Below, piece by piece: positions 9,328-19,052 of a stretch of DNA of 64,000 bases. The DNA is from Woeseiaceae bacterium (GTDB taxonomy: Bacteria > Pseudomonadota > Gammaproteobacteria > Steroidobacterales > Woeseiaceae): contig JANQLK010000027.1 of the NCBI GenBank assembly GCA_028280615.1, forward strand, positions 105,160 to 169,159, read 5' to 3'. Under the pieces are notes generated by a model. That model worked only from the letters and a program-made list of their open reading frames with translations. It did not search any database and was not told the DNA's origin. Position numbers and translations under genes: made by a program. Position 1 is the stretch's first letter. Each line of letters opens with the position of its first letter.

Positions 9328-10800
9328 GTGTCTGACCACAAGCGTCCTGCACGAACACCTGCTGTGCCGCTAACGTTGGTGATGCGGCACGAGTGGCGCC
9401 GGTTCAGCAGAGATCGGATGTTTCAGCTAATGGTCGCTCTTCTCTCGGCACTTATGATTTACGCTGCATCCAACGGTGCATATTGGATCGATCTTCAAAG
9501 CCGGATGATTGAGAAGAGTATCTCCGAGGAGAATGAGCGACTAAGCTCGATGCGCCAGGAGCTGCACCAGATCGATGCCGGCCAGGCTCAGCCGAAATTG
9601 TTTCGCGATCCGGCTCGTGCGGGCTGGGTTGGCGAGTTCCTTGGTACGCGCACAGTCGCGTTGCCGGTAGCAGTGCTTTCGCCGTTCTCGATCGGTCATC
9701 GGGACCTGTATCCATACTATTTTCGCGTGTCAACTTTGAGCGCGGAGAACTTCATCAATGAAGACGAGATTGAAAACCCTCTCAATCTGTTGGCCGGTCG
9801 ATTCGATGTCGCTTTCGTCATCGTTTTCGTTTTGCCGCTCTTCATATTAGCGGTGTCGTACGACGTGATTTCCGGCGAGCGTGAGGATGGAACTTTGTCC
9901 ATGCTCATGTCGCAGCCAGTCGACATAAAGCGGCTCCTCGTTGGTCAGCTACTACTTCGAGCAATAGCATTGATCGGAGCGACGATCATTCTCTGCTTTG
10001 TATCTGCTGTCTTGGTCGGGATCAATGTACTCGAAGCCGTGGCACTGTCGCTATTGACTGCGTGGTCGCTCGCTATCGTGATTTACGCTGTATTCTGGTT
10101 CGTCGTTTCGGCTCTCGTGAATTCCATGGGAAAAAGCTCCGCAACCAATGCGGTGGCGCTTTTCGCCGTTTGGCTGTCGCTTTCGATTATCGTGCCGGCG
10201 GTGTTTGGCCTGATAGCTGCGAAGACCTACCCGGTGGAATCCCGCCTGGAACTCATCGCGGAAATCCGAGACGAACGGAACAGGGCAGCCGGAAGATCGA
10301 ACGAGAGGCTGACGGAATTCTATCGAGAGCACCCGGAACTCAGGCCTTCGGAGCCGATCAAGAATGACTATATGCCCGGTTTCTACGCGGCGCAGATCGC
10401 TCGGGAGGAGAAGCTCCTGCCCGTTTTGCTCAGCTATGAGGAACAGCTAGCACGACAGAACGCTTTCGTTGAGCGTTTGCGAGTGTTTTCGCCGAGTATG
10501 GCTATGACATCGGTGCTCAACGACGTCGCGGGAACCAGCTTGTCCAGATACCAGCGGTTTGTCGCGCAGGTCTATCGATTTCACTCAGAATGGCAGGCGT
10601 TTTTTCTTCCCAAGATGTTCAGGGGTGAGCGGCTGTCGGTAAGCGACTACGAGGCGTTTCCAAAGTTCCAGTTCGTTGAAGAACCGCCGACGGCGGTGCT
10701 AGGAAGAGCCCTCTACGGGCTTGGTTCGGTTCTGTTCTTGACGGTAGCAGGTGGAATTGCGGTATCTCGAAAGTTGAAGACTTGCTCGATTACAGGATGA
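9328..10800 (+). CDS. ABC-2 type permease with DUF3526-like domain (second of two)
   Basis: 490 residues, GTG start in GTGTCTGACC. It has a cytoplasmic amphipathic start (RHEWRRFSRDRMFQ), a first TM helix (LMVALLSALMIYAAS), a large external domain, then a hydrophobic block from residue about 170 (FVIVFVLPLFILAVSYD) with the conserved SGEREDGTLSMLMSQPV coupling loop, and four more TM helices. It is homologous in layout to the preceding permease and probably forms a heterodimer with it. The gene ends the ABC operon; after it comes an 800-base gap. Confidence 0.82.
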   Translation: MSDHKRPARTPAVPLTLVMRHEWRRFSRDRMFQLMVALLSALMIYAASNGAYWIDLQSRMIEKSISEENERLSSMRQELHQIDAGQAQPKLFRDPARAGWVGEFLGTRTVALPVAVLSPFSIGHRDLYPYYFRVSTLSAENFINEDEIENPLNLLAGRFDVAFVIVFVLPLFILAVSYDVISGEREDGTLSMLMSQPVDIKRLLVGQLLLRAIALIGATIILCFVSAVLVGINVLEAVALSLLTAWSLAIVIYAVFWFVVSALVNSMGKSSATNAVALFAVWLSLSIIVPAVFGLIAAKTYPVESRLELIAEIRDERNRAAGRSNERLTEFYREHPELRPSEPIKNDYMPGFYAAQIAREEKLLPVLLSYEEQLARQNAFVERLRVFSPSMAMTSVLNDVAGTSLSRYQRFVAQVYRFHSEWQAFFLPKMFRGERLSVSDYEAFPKFQFVEEPPTAVLGRALYGLGSVLFLTVAGGIAVSRKLKTCSITG

Positions 10801-11603
10801 CCTGGGCCGGCAGGGATTATGCCGCCCGCCGATAGGGTACGGTTTACCAGGTTGTCATGGCCGATTGAACTACACGAACTATATACAGTGGGCGTCTTTC
10901 CTAAGAAAGTCTGCACAAGAAAACTCGGTGACTGCTGGCAACAGCGGCGCTCAAAGTCATGTCACCAATCGGTCAAGTGTAACAAGTCGTGCGGTTCAGG
11001 ATTGCAAATCCTGCTCATCGACTCACAGCGAAAACGTAACGTCGTGGCGGCAAAGCACGGCTCTTGGCGGCAGGAAGGACGCAGGATTGAAAGCATGGAA
11101 TGAGCGTGTCGTGAGGCGAAAGATGCGATCGGCGGATCAGGCTTCAACGGCGACGAGGCCACAGTAATCGGGCTTCCGGGGCGCGACGACTCGAATTTGC
11201 CCGGGATCAAGATCTGAACGAACTGCTGTTTGACACCTCGAAATGCGGTAGCCTCAAGCATGAACTGCCGGACAGGATCGTATCGTAGCGAAAGGGCTGA
11301 TTCACGGCTCAATCGTATCCCGGCAGGCCCGATTCCGAAGATCGTGATGCGGAAGGAGATCACGCAACAAAGCACGAGTCGAGAAAGTGCAGACTACCGC
11401 TGATCTGTTCGATGTGTATACGTTCATGGCTGCGCCAACAAGGCCCGCCGTGCCGATTCCGAAACGCACAGAAACCTCCAGCTTCTGTGGCGGGCGGATC
11501 GTGAAAGTGGTCAACAGAGCGGTCGGCACGGGTGAACCCATCGCAGCGTCGAGCGATGGATGCCGCCATTTCCTGACAACACCGCCGACGAGGAAAGTCT
11601 GAC
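10801..11603. other. Long non-coding gap with a tRNA-Cys-like anticodon arm
   Basis: About 800 bases between the permease gene and proB hold no convincing gene; short frames here have no recognisable protein features. At 10997-11013 the sequence CAGGATTGCAAATCCTG folds as a 5-bp stem with a 7-base loop TTGCAAA, exactly an anticodon arm with GCA. The preceding GCGGTT resembles a D-arm, but no acceptor stem or T-arm is present. This may be a decayed tRNA-Cys fragment; it is not called as a tRNA gene. Confidence 0.35.
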
Positions 11604-12740
11604 GTGTCCACCGTTGCGTTGAGTGAACTGCGTCGTGTCGTCATCAAGATCGGTTCATCGCTGCTCATCGGTGAAGACGGCGGAGTGGACAATGAGTGGC
11701 TTGCAAGCCTCTCCGACGACGTTGCAGAGCTTCGAAAGAACGGCACGCAGACTATGGTCGTGTCGTCCGGCGCCGTCGCGATCGGCAGTCGGGTCCTCGG
11801 CATAGATCGCCGAACGGCAAGGCTTGAAAAACTCCAGGCCGCGGCAGCAGCGGGCCAGGCACGATTGGCACACGCCTACCAGGAGATGCTTGCTGCTCGC
11901 GGTATCGACGCGGCGCAAGTCCTGCTAACGCCCGACGATACCGAGGTTCGCCGCCGGTTCCTGAATATTCGAGGCACGCTCGAGCAGCTTCTCCACCACG
12001 GTGTCGTTCCCGTGATCAACGAGAACGATACGGTGTCAACGGACGAACTGCGATACGGTGACAACGATCGTCTCGCCGCCAGAGTCGCCCAGACCGTGTT
12101 GTCTGACGGATTGATCCTGCTCTCGGACGTCGATGGACTGTATTCGGCGAACCCCGAGCAGACTCCGGATGCAACCCATATCCCGGTAGTTGACGAGTTC
12201 ACGGACGGAATATTCGCGATGGCGAGCGACACGGTCAGCGACATTGGGCGCGGTGGCATGACGACCAAGCTACTTGCCGCACAGATCGCCGCGCGTGCCG
12301 GCTGCACAACGTATATCGCGGCCGGGACGGTGAAAAGACCGATCAAATCGCTTGCTGACGGCGGCCGCCATACCGTGTTTCCGGCGCATACATCGCCCGC
12401 CGTGGCACGCAAGCAGTGGCTGGCCGGCGTGCTCGACGTTCGCGGCCAGCTACGCATCGACGGCGGTGCTGCCCGTGCGCTGCGCGATGGCGGCAGCCTG
12501 CTTCCGGTGGGCATCACGGCCGTCGAAGGCGACTTCGGCCGGGGCGACGCCGTGGCCCTCGTCGACAATAACGGGCACGAGCTCGGGCGTGGTCTCGCGG
12601 CCTACGCCAGTGATGAAGCGCAAGCGATCAAGGGTTGCCGTTCGGCAGCAATTGAATCGCGGCTCGGCTACCGCAGCCGGGACGTCATGGTGCATCGTGA
12701 TGACATGGTACTTTTTGATGAGGAGAGCGCGGTCCTGTGA
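11604..12740 (+). CDS. proB: Glutamate 5-kinase
   Basis: 378 residues, GTG start with GAGGAAAG upstream. It phosphorylates the gamma-carboxyl of L-glutamate with ATP, the first step of proline synthesis in the cytoplasm. Visible signatures are VVIKIGSSLLIGED at the N-terminus, SSGAVAIG, VINENDTVSTDELRYGDNDR (substrate loop), DVDGLYSANP and GRGGMTTKLLAA. A PUA domain follows from about residue 275, making it the long form like E. coli ProB. It overlaps proA by four bases (GTGA), so the two are translationally coupled. Confidence 0.97.
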   Translation: MSTVALSELRRVVIKIGSSLLIGEDGGVDNEWLASLSDDVAELRKNGTQTMVVSSGAVAIGSRVLGIDRRTARLEKLQAAAAAGQARLAHAYQEMLAARGIDAAQVLLTPDDTEVRRRFLNIRGTLEQLLHHGVVPVINENDTVSTDELRYGDNDRLAARVAQTVLSDGLILLSDVDGLYSANPEQTPDATHIPVVDEFTDGIFAMASDTVSDIGRGGMTTKLLAAQIAARAGCTTYIAAGTVKRPIKSLADGGRHTVFPAHTSPAVARKQWLAGVLDVRGQLRIDGGAARALRDGGSLLPVGITAVEGDFGRGDAVALVDNNGHELGRGLAAYASDEAQAIKGCRSAAIESRLGYRSRDVMVHRDDMVLFDEESAVL

Positions 12741-14005
12741 GCCAGGCAAGTATCCCGGAGCTGATGGATGAGATTGGCGGTGCAGCACGACGGGCCGGCG
12801 CGGCGCTCGCCCAGGCACCGTCGGCGCTGCGGGACGCGGCGCTGCGCAGCGTCGCGACGACCTTGCGAGAGAAACAAAGCGACATACTTTCAGCAAACGA
12901 CATTGACATGGCCGCTGCACAGAAGCGCGGTCTGTCTGATGCCCGTCTCGATCGCCTGTTGCTCGATGCCCGGAGAATCGAGGACATCGCGGCAAGCGTC
13001 GAGAGCATCTGCGATCTGCCGGACCCGCTTGGCGTTGTGGTTGCCGAGTGGCAGCGGCCAAACGGTCTGGCCATTCAACGAATCAGCGTTCCGCTCGGCG
13101 TCATCGCAATCATCTACGAGAGCCGGCCCAACGTCACCGCCGATGCTGCCGCCCTGTGCGTCAAATCGGGCAATGCCGTGATCCTCCGCGGCGGCTCGGA
13201 GAGCTTTCATTCAAACACGGCGATTCACGCCTGTCTCGTAGCCGGACTTGACCAGGCGGGTATCGATACGGCGACAGTACAACTCGTACCGACGACGGAC
13301 AGAGCGGCCGTAGGCTACCTGCTGTCGTCAATGCGCGGTTTCATCGATGTGGTCGTGCCCCGTGGCGGCAAAGGGCTGGTTCAGCGTGTGCAACAGGACG
13401 CGCGAATACCGGTCATCGGTCACCTCGAAGGCATCTGTCACGTCTATGTACATCGAGGCGCGGCACCCGAGATGGCAACGTCGATCGCCGTCAACGCCAA
13501 GATGCGGCGCACGGGCATATGCGGCGCCGCGGAGACGATTCTCGTAGACCGGGACGCCGTCGATACGTTGCTGCAGCCGATTGTGGACGGGCTCGTCAGT
13601 GCCGGCTGCTCCGTTAGAGGTGATGAGACTGTGGTCGCCCTTTCGCCGGGCGCAGTCGCAGCCGAGGAGCGTGACTGGTCGACCGAATACCTCGACGCCA
13701 TCGTATCGATTCGCATCGTCGACGGACTCGCGGATGCAATCCAACATATTCGTCGGTACGGTTCGGGCCACACCGATGCGATAGTCACGGACGATGCCGA
13801 GGCAGCCGAACGATTTCTTAATGATGTCGACAGCGCGATTGTGCTGCACAATGCGTCGACACAGTTTGCGGACGGCGGCGAGTTCGGCATGGGGGCAGAG
13901 ATCGGAATCGCAACCGATCGAATACATGCACGCGGCCCCGTTGGTGCGGAGCAACTCACCAGTTACAAATACGTCGTTCGCGGCACGGGCCAGACCCGAT
14001 CTTGA
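12737..14005 (+). CDS. proA: Gamma-glutamyl phosphate reductase
   Basis: 422 residues, the usual length. It reduces gamma-glutamyl phosphate to glutamate-5-semialdehyde with NADPH, following ProB in proline synthesis. It is an aldehyde-dehydrogenase-fold enzyme. Visible are IAIIYESRPNVTADAAALCV, VILRGGSES and the catalytic cysteine in MRRTGICGAAET; the C-terminus carries ADGGEFGMGAEIGIATDR and HARGPVGAEQLTSYKY. GTG start overlapping the proB stop. It ends the two-gene operon. Confidence 0.97.
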   Translation: MSQASIPELMDEIGGAARRAGAALAQAPSALRDAALRSVATTLREKQSDILSANDIDMAAAQKRGLSDARLDRLLLDARRIEDIAASVESICDLPDPLGVVVAEWQRPNGLAIQRISVPLGVIAIIYESRPNVTADAAALCVKSGNAVILRGGSESFHSNTAIHACLVAGLDQAGIDTATVQLVPTTDRAAVGYLLSSMRGFIDVVVPRGGKGLVQRVQQDARIPVIGHLEGICHVYVHRGAAPEMATSIAVNAKMRRTGICGAAETILVDRDAVDTLLQPIVDGLVSAGCSVRGDETVVALSPGAVAAEERDWSTEYLDAIVSIRIVDGLADAIQHIRRYGSGHTDAIVTDDAEAAERFLNDVDSAIVLHNASTQFADGGEFGMGAEIGIATDRIHARGPVGAEQLTSYKYVVRGTGQTRS

Positions 14006-14097
14006 TTGTTTCTTATTGAGGGCGGCAGCGTCGCTTTGGATGAGTACTCAAGCAACTCGCGGTGAAGCCGCCTGATGTGATTTCCGGTGAGCGTGAT

Positions 14098-14325
14098 CTC
14101 GCCGCCGTTCGAATGGCAGCGATTCGGCGAGAACCGGCCCCTCGAGTGTTATGATTCCGACCTTGTTAGACTTCGGCTCGTGACCAAAGGCGGCCGGACC
14201 GAGTATAAGGAGAATGTCCGCGAAAGCTCATACCGCCATAACAACGTTTCGTTGTCGAGTCGCTGATTTTGGTGGCCGGCGTTCTTATCGCCTTGGCTAT
14301 CGACGAAAGGCGTGATGTCCCATAG
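14098..14325 (+). pseudogene. Truncated, frameshifted duplicate of the DUF6090-like gene at 25181
   Basis: From GCCGCCGTTCGAATGGCAGC onward this stretch aligns with 25068-25262, including about 110 bases of upstream region and the first 35 or so codons. The copy has the start codon at 14214 (ATGTCCGCGAAAG), but an extra base after ACCGCC shifts the frame, and similarity stops near CTATCGACGAA (about 14312). The protein beginning is therefore lost. The rest of the 14006-14590 gap shows no gene. Confidence 0.75.
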
Positions 14326-14590
14326 ATCAAGGTCTGATCTGTCTTGCCACCGAGCGCAGCTCGAAAAAATTCGATCGATCCAAGGACACTGGCTTCCATC
14401 CGGCGGGTTTGTGCGTGATCCACGAAAATTGCCGGGCTTGCTGCCTCTGCACACGCGACCATCGAGATGCAGTGTTGCGTTGTCGAATTCGCCTCACGGG
14501 TGAGCCTGTTCGTGAGCGACAAGCAGCATTGTGATTTGCCGCGGGAGCCGATAGGTTTTTGCCAGGTGAACCGAACAAAGGGAACTTGCG

Positions 14591-16063
14591 ATGCAGCCAC
14601 CGAAATTCTTGCTACTACTTAGTCTGCTTGTATTTGCCACCGTCTCTGTAGCAGTCGAAAAGCCTGGCGCGACTGATGTTGAAGCCTTTGTCGCCCAACT
14701 CAAGTCCCACTATCAGGATACGCTGCCAATTCAGGCGTTCTCCCTCAAGTACCATTTTCTGAACAGACGCTATCGCGATCTCAACTATTGGGATTACCAG
14801 TTCCCAAATCTATATATGTCTCAGCGGCTCGTGGAAATGGATCTGCAAAAGAGGCATTTCTACGACAACGATATTCTCTATTTCTCCGGCGGCAGGCTAT
14901 TCGATAGGGTGCAGTTCCAGAACCATGAAGAAAGTCTTTTCTATGAAAAAAGCGCCACGTCCTTAGGGAGAGAATACCGTCGTCGAGGTATGGATAGCTT
15001 CGACCGTTTTAAGCGCCATATTGTTTTGAACGTAGACTTTTTGGCAGTAAGGCCGCTGCTGGAAGAGACGAATCTAGGCAATATCAACCTTTTCCATGAC
15101 GCCGAATCAGGTGCGATTACTCTGGCTCATAGCAATGCCGATGAAGACGTGGTCGACTACCAATTCAAGCTAAATCCGCTGCGGCTGGTATCCATTAACC
15201 ACAGGGCTCTTAACGGCGTTTTCTTCTACGACGATTATCAAACCACGCGAGGATTCACCTACGCCCGTTCCGTGGTTCAGTACTATGATGGCGCGACCGA
15301 GCCCACCTATATCAAATTCAACGATGAGTTTAATATCATCGACCAGGTGGATCCCGCCAAACTGCAACTGCCGCCGGGGTATGGCCCGGAGTTCAAGAGA
15401 GGCGACGGGATTCTCGCGTCAGAACTCATTGGCAAGGACCTGTATCTTGTGACCGACTCGTCGGCCGTGATCAACAGTTTGTTAAAGGTGAATGACGACG
15501 AGATTAGGGTTTTTGGAGCTACAGCAAGTGCCAGTGTCGCCGAGAACACCTTGAATCTGATCCGGGAACAGTTTCCTAAAAAGACCATCGCTTCCGTGTA
15601 TGTGACTCATCCCCACGGCCGCCAGATTGCAGGGCTCAAGGTTTTTGCAGAGCAGGGGATCGAGATCCTGGCTGATGAATACACCATCTCCGCCATCAAG
15701 GCCTATCCGCTCTTCAGCGATGACATCGCTCAATTCAGATTTAGCGAAATTGAACACGAGCAAATCGTCGAAGGAGCCCAATTTTTTGTTTTGGAGAACA
15801 TGCATTCAAAGCGGCAAGGCTTCGTCTATTTCGAGGACAGCGGGATTATTTTTCAATCCAACTTCCTGCACATACCTCGAGATAACACCATTGCCGAGGT
15901 GGTTCCCAGCTACACCAGAGCTTTTATCGATTTTATTCGCCGCCAGCAGCTGAAGTTCAACCGGATTGTGGGTAACCACAGCAATAATAATATTTCTGTG
16001 GAGGTAGTGAACAAAACCTATCAGGCTATGCGGCCCCACAACCTGGCGACATTGCGCGAATAG
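14591..16063 (+). CDS. Secreted MBL-fold-like protein with degenerate metal site
   Basis: 490 residues with a Sec signal (FLLLLSLLVFATVSVAVE). The N-terminal half is unassigned; the C-terminal half from about residue 270 resembles the metallo-beta-lactamase fold. VYVTHPHGRQIAGL (residues 337-348) lines up with the THxHxDHxxG zinc motif, but the Asp and third His are replaced by Arg and Gln. NFLHIPRD and GNHSNNN occupy the positions of later ligands. It probably does not bind two metals normally. Base composition is clearly AT-richer than in proA upstream, which suggests acquisition. Function unknown; the MBL link is moderate confidence, the gene itself is secure. Confidence 0.75.
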   Translation: MQPPKFLLLLSLLVFATVSVAVEKPGATDVEAFVAQLKSHYQDTLPIQAFSLKYHFLNRRYRDLNYWDYQFPNLYMSQRLVEMDLQKRHFYDNDILYFSGGRLFDRVQFQNHEESLFYEKSATSLGREYRRRGMDSFDRFKRHIVLNVDFLAVRPLLEETNLGNINLFHDAESGAITLAHSNADEDVVDYQFKLNPLRLVSINHRALNGVFFYDDYQTTRGFTYARSVVQYYDGATEPTYIKFNDEFNIIDQVDPAKLQLPPGYGPEFKRGDGILASELIGKDLYLVTDSSAVINSLLKVNDDEIRVFGATASASVAENTLNLIREQFPKKTIASVYVTHPHGRQIAGLKVFAEQGIEILADEYTISAIKAYPLFSDDIAQFRFSEIEHEQIVEGAQFFVLENMHSKRQGFVYFEDSGIIFQSNFLHIPRDNTIAEVVPSYTRAFIDFIRRQQLKFNRIVGNHSNNNISVEVVNKTYQAMRPHNLATLRE

Positions 16064-16285
16064 TATTTCCGGACAGGGTGCCGGTGATGACGCGGCCACT
16101 GTTTGAGTCGCGTCTTTCACAGGCGTCCATTGTCGCAATATGAGACGAGGTCCAATCCACGGCCATACTCCGGCGATAGCGCTTGAAGGGCGATTCGACA
16201 AGATACGGTGTTCCCACCGGCACTCGGTCGCAGGCACGTCCGTCGACGGGCACCGGGCGTCCCCACTGCAGACGCTCAGTTCTGT

Positions 16286-16436
16286 TGACCGTACCCCAGA
16301 AAGCTAACCACGGCTGATGTAGGAGATTGAGCATATCAGGCAGCTTCTTCAGAGAACACGGCAGGTGGTTTTCTGCTCGGTCAGAATATCGGGAAATCCC
16401 GCATCGTGGGTGGCTAACTTGACGGCGGTACGGTCA
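16286..16436. mobile_element. Miniature inverted-repeat element (copy 1)
   Basis: The left end TGACCGTACC...GAAAGCTAACCA (16286-16310) is matched by an inverted right end TGGCTAACTT...GGTACGGTCA (16411-16436), giving a 151-bp element without a coding frame. The same ends recur at 17028-17086, and a partial end lies beside the IS3 relic at 21511. Ends starting TGA and finishing TCA are typical of IS3-family elements. Confidence 0.55.
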
Positions 16437-16600
16437 ACCCGGAGCGCGGACGTTCCAAGTAGCAGGCGCGATCCGGCGAAAAGCGACCCACCTGAGGCTT
16501 TCAGAAGTAAAGCGGCCGACCACCCCACCGTCGACGTGGCAGCACCAGCGTGAGACTCTGCACTGCTCAAGTGGCGTTCTGAAGTGAAGGCAGCTGCAAA

Positions 16601-16960
16601 ATGACAGCAAAAGCGGTGTGCCATTGTGGCGCGATCGAACTAAAGCTCCCGGAGTGGCCCGACAAGGTTACCGAATGCAACTGCTCGATTTGTAGAAGGC
16701 TAGGAGCCTTGTGGGTTTACCATCCCCCGCAGAACGTTGTGATCCTTCATGATCATGGGGCAACATCTACGTACGTCTGGGGTGACAGAACCCTTGATTT
16801 TCGAAGCTGCCGAATCTGTTCTTGTACAACGCACTGGTTGCCATTGATTGACAAGTACAAGGTAATGGGAGTCAACGCTCGCATGATCGAAGGTCTTAAA
16901 CCGTCGGCTGTCGAGGTCGTACATGAGGACTTCGGTGGAGCCGGGTGTTTCTGGAGCTAG
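16601..16960 (+). CDS. GFA/CENP-V domain protein
   Basis: 119 residues. The zinc-binding cysteines of the glutathione-dependent formaldehyde-activating fold are visible: VCHCGAIELKLP near the start, ECNCSICRRLGALWVY in the first third, and RSCRICSCTTHWLPL later. These small proteins bind structural and catalytic zinc; only some react with S-hydroxymethylglutathione, so the substrate here is open. The gene lies between two miniature inverted-repeat elements (16286-16436 and 17028-17086), so it could have travelled with them. Confidence 0.8.
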   Translation: MTAKAVCHCGAIELKLPEWPDKVTECNCSICRRLGALWVYHPPQNVVILHDHGATSTYVWGDRTLDFRSCRICSCTTHWLPLIDKYKVMGVNARMIEGLKPSAVEVVHEDFGGAGCFWS

Positions 16961-17027
16961 CGGAGAGCCCATTCGCTTTCTCGTACGGACTGGGTTCTCT
17001 CCGGTCGATACTTGGAATCATGAAGGT

Positions 17028-17086
17028 TGACCGTACCGCGGAACGCGAGCCACGTTCGATTTGGTTAGCTTTCCGCGGTACGGTCA
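17028..17086. mobile_element. Miniature inverted-repeat element (copy 2, minimal)
   Basis: Two 25-base ends face each other with only nine bases between: TGACCGTACCGCGGAA begins at 17028 and its inverse TTCCGCGGTACGGTCA ends at 17086. The 16-base outer arms are perfectly complementary. The end sequence matches copy 1 at 16286 in about 22 of 25 bases. Confidence 0.6.
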
Positions 17087-17295
17087 CAGTCAGCACTTCG
17101 CAGCCAACCTCTAGCGCATCGCACAACCTCCGAAATTCCGCAGAGGAACTGAGTTGATAGTTCCGCTCCCCGCTGCTGCGGGTACCCTCCATAGCTGTGA
17201 GTCAGACCGACTTAAACCAAGGGCCACTCAATCGCATCTAATCGAGCAGATGTCGGAATTACGGCACGCAGTGTATCCTCATCTTGGAGCCTTAC

Positions 17296-19038
17296 ATGAA
17301 GTTCTTCAGTTTCGTGGTTGCCGGCCTATTGAGCGCCTGTACGCAATCGCCGATGGTACAAACTGAGCCTCCGCCGGAAGACCTGGCCAAGGACTCCGAG
17401 TATCTGAACGCGCTCATTCCTGAGCTTATGCAGGAGGGAGAGATTCCAGGACTACAGCTGGCGCTCATTCAAGACGGAAGCGTAGCGTTTGAACAAGGCT
17501 TTGGCGTAAAAGACACAACAAAGAGGGGGCGCGTCACTTCGAATACCGTTTTCGAGGCAGCGTCTCTGACCAAGCCGTTATTTGCCTACGCTGTTCTGAA
17601 GCTGGTCGATATTGGGTTGCTGGAGCTCGATGTGCCGCTCGTGACGTACGTGCCAGAACCAAAGCTGGAAGGAGCGCTTGGCCATTCAGTCAATGCGCTG
17701 GATTTTCGTTCAGAATGGTTCATTGGCATCACGGCACGCCATGTCTTAAGCCACTCCTCAGGCATGCCCCACGGGGATGGAGGTGAAGTAACGACGATCG
17801 CGTTCGAGCCCGGAACTGACTGGAAATACTCTGCCGAGGGCTATTCTTTGTTGCAGCTGGTCGTTGAGCATCTTACCGGGAAACGCCTCGACGTCATCAT
17901 TGACGAACTGGTAATCAATCCGCTTGGGATGAGTCGAAGTTCGATGGTCTGGGAGGACAAGATGGAACCTCGCATGACTGCGGGTCATAGCGTCTACGGG
18001 GCGCCGGCCGATTTCCGCAAGCGCACAAACCCAACCGCTGCGGCCAGCCTGTATACAACAGCTGGAGACTACGCGCGCTTCGTCAGCGCGGTCATGAACG
18101 GCAAGGGGTTGAGTCCCAGGCTTCGACAGGAAATGTTCGAATGGCTCGTCGACATGAATGATGAAGGCAGCATCGGGTGGGGAATCGGGTTTGGCTTGCA
18201 GAAAGACGGTGACAGCGTTTCATTCTGGCAATGGGGCGACTACTCGATATTCCGGAGCCTTGTCGTGGCCTCAATCGAGGATGGAAAAGGGATTGTCTAT
18301 CTGACCAACAGCTTCAACGGTCTATCGATATGTGACGCCCTTACGCGCGCGGTCATCGAAAAATCTGCGCTTGGGTGCCTTGCGCTGCGCTATCAACCAT
18401 ACGATAGCGATTTCTACTCGTTGTTCTGGACTGCAAGAGACGGCAGTCTTGATGATCTAGAGGAGAAGCTAACCATTGCGAGCGAGGCGGATCCGGTGTT
18501 CTTCACGCCAGAGCAGATCGCCGGAATGGCGAAAGTCTTGGACAACGAGGGGATGTTTGAAGAGTCTGCCGTCTTCCACAATCACAACATCCGCGCGAAC
18601 CCCGGTTCGGGGAGATATCTCTTCAATCTGGCAAGAAGTCGGATGCTGGCCGGCGACTTCGAGCGTGCCGGCGAACTCCTCAGAGCATCCGCCAGCGCGC
18701 CTCATGATCCAAGCGATACGCCTACAGTCGCGTGGATCACTGGGTACATGAAAGCAATCAGAGATCCTCTGGCGATTGACGACACTATATTAAAGACCTA
18801 CGAAGGAGACTATGGACCTCGTCATCTTCGGGCTCGAGATGGCGAGTTGTATTATTCCCGAGATACCACCGATATTGCGGCCCAGGTGAAGCTGTTCGCC
18901 GAAACGGAAGACACGTTCGTACTAGAGGGAAATACGCACTTCAAGTTGCAGGTCCTGTTTGACGACGCAGGCTACCCGGTAGCGCTTGTGGGACTTTACG
19001 ACAGCGGCAGGCGTGACCGCGCGCCCAAGAAACGTTAG
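17296..19038 (+). CDS. Serine hydrolase (class C beta-lactamase/PBP-like), lipoprotein
   Basis: 580 residues from the ATG at 17296, chosen because it starts a lipoprotein signal (FFSFVVAGLLSAC, lipid cysteine near residue 15). The beta-lactamase-related domain shows the SxxK nucleophile motif in EAASLTKPLFAYAVLK, the YxN-like motif in WKYSAEGYSLLQL, and a later IGWGIGFGL segment. After about residue 370 comes a helical, TPR-like extension (VFHNHNIRANPGSGRYLFNL) and a short beta domain. Likely a periplasmic D-aminopeptidase/esterase-like enzyme of unknown substrate. It is followed after 14 bases by a second serine hydrolase. Confidence 0.85.
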   Translation: MKFFSFVVAGLLSACTQSPMVQTEPPPEDLAKDSEYLNALIPELMQEGEIPGLQLALIQDGSVAFEQGFGVKDTTKRGRVTSNTVFEAASLTKPLFAYAVLKLVDIGLLELDVPLVTYVPEPKLEGALGHSVNALDFRSEWFIGITARHVLSHSSGMPHGDGGEVTTIAFEPGTDWKYSAEGYSLLQLVVEHLTGKRLDVIIDELVINPLGMSRSSMVWEDKMEPRMTAGHSVYGAPADFRKRTNPTAAASLYTTAGDYARFVSAVMNGKGLSPRLRQEMFEWLVDMNDEGSIGWGIGFGLQKDGDSVSFWQWGDYSIFRSLVVASIEDGKGIVYLTNSFNGLSICDALTRAVIEKSALGCLALRYQPYDSDFYSLFWTARDGSLDDLEEKLTIASEADPVFFTPEQIAGMAKVLDNEGMFEESAVFHNHNIRANPGSGRYLFNLARSRMLAGDFERAGELLRASASAPHDPSDTPTVAWITGYMKAIRDPLAIDDTILKTYEGDYGPRHLRARDGELYYSRDTTDIAAQVKLFAETEDTFVLEGNTHFKLQVLFDDAGYPVALVGLYDSGRRDRAPKKR

Positions 19039-19052
19039 AAGCGGTCAGCACT

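Noticed and set aside
16026..16334. Minus-strand frame beginning MLNLLHQPWLAFWGTVNR
   Set aside because: Its start lies within the left end of the miniature element and the rest overlaps the end of the MBL-like gene; no family recognised.
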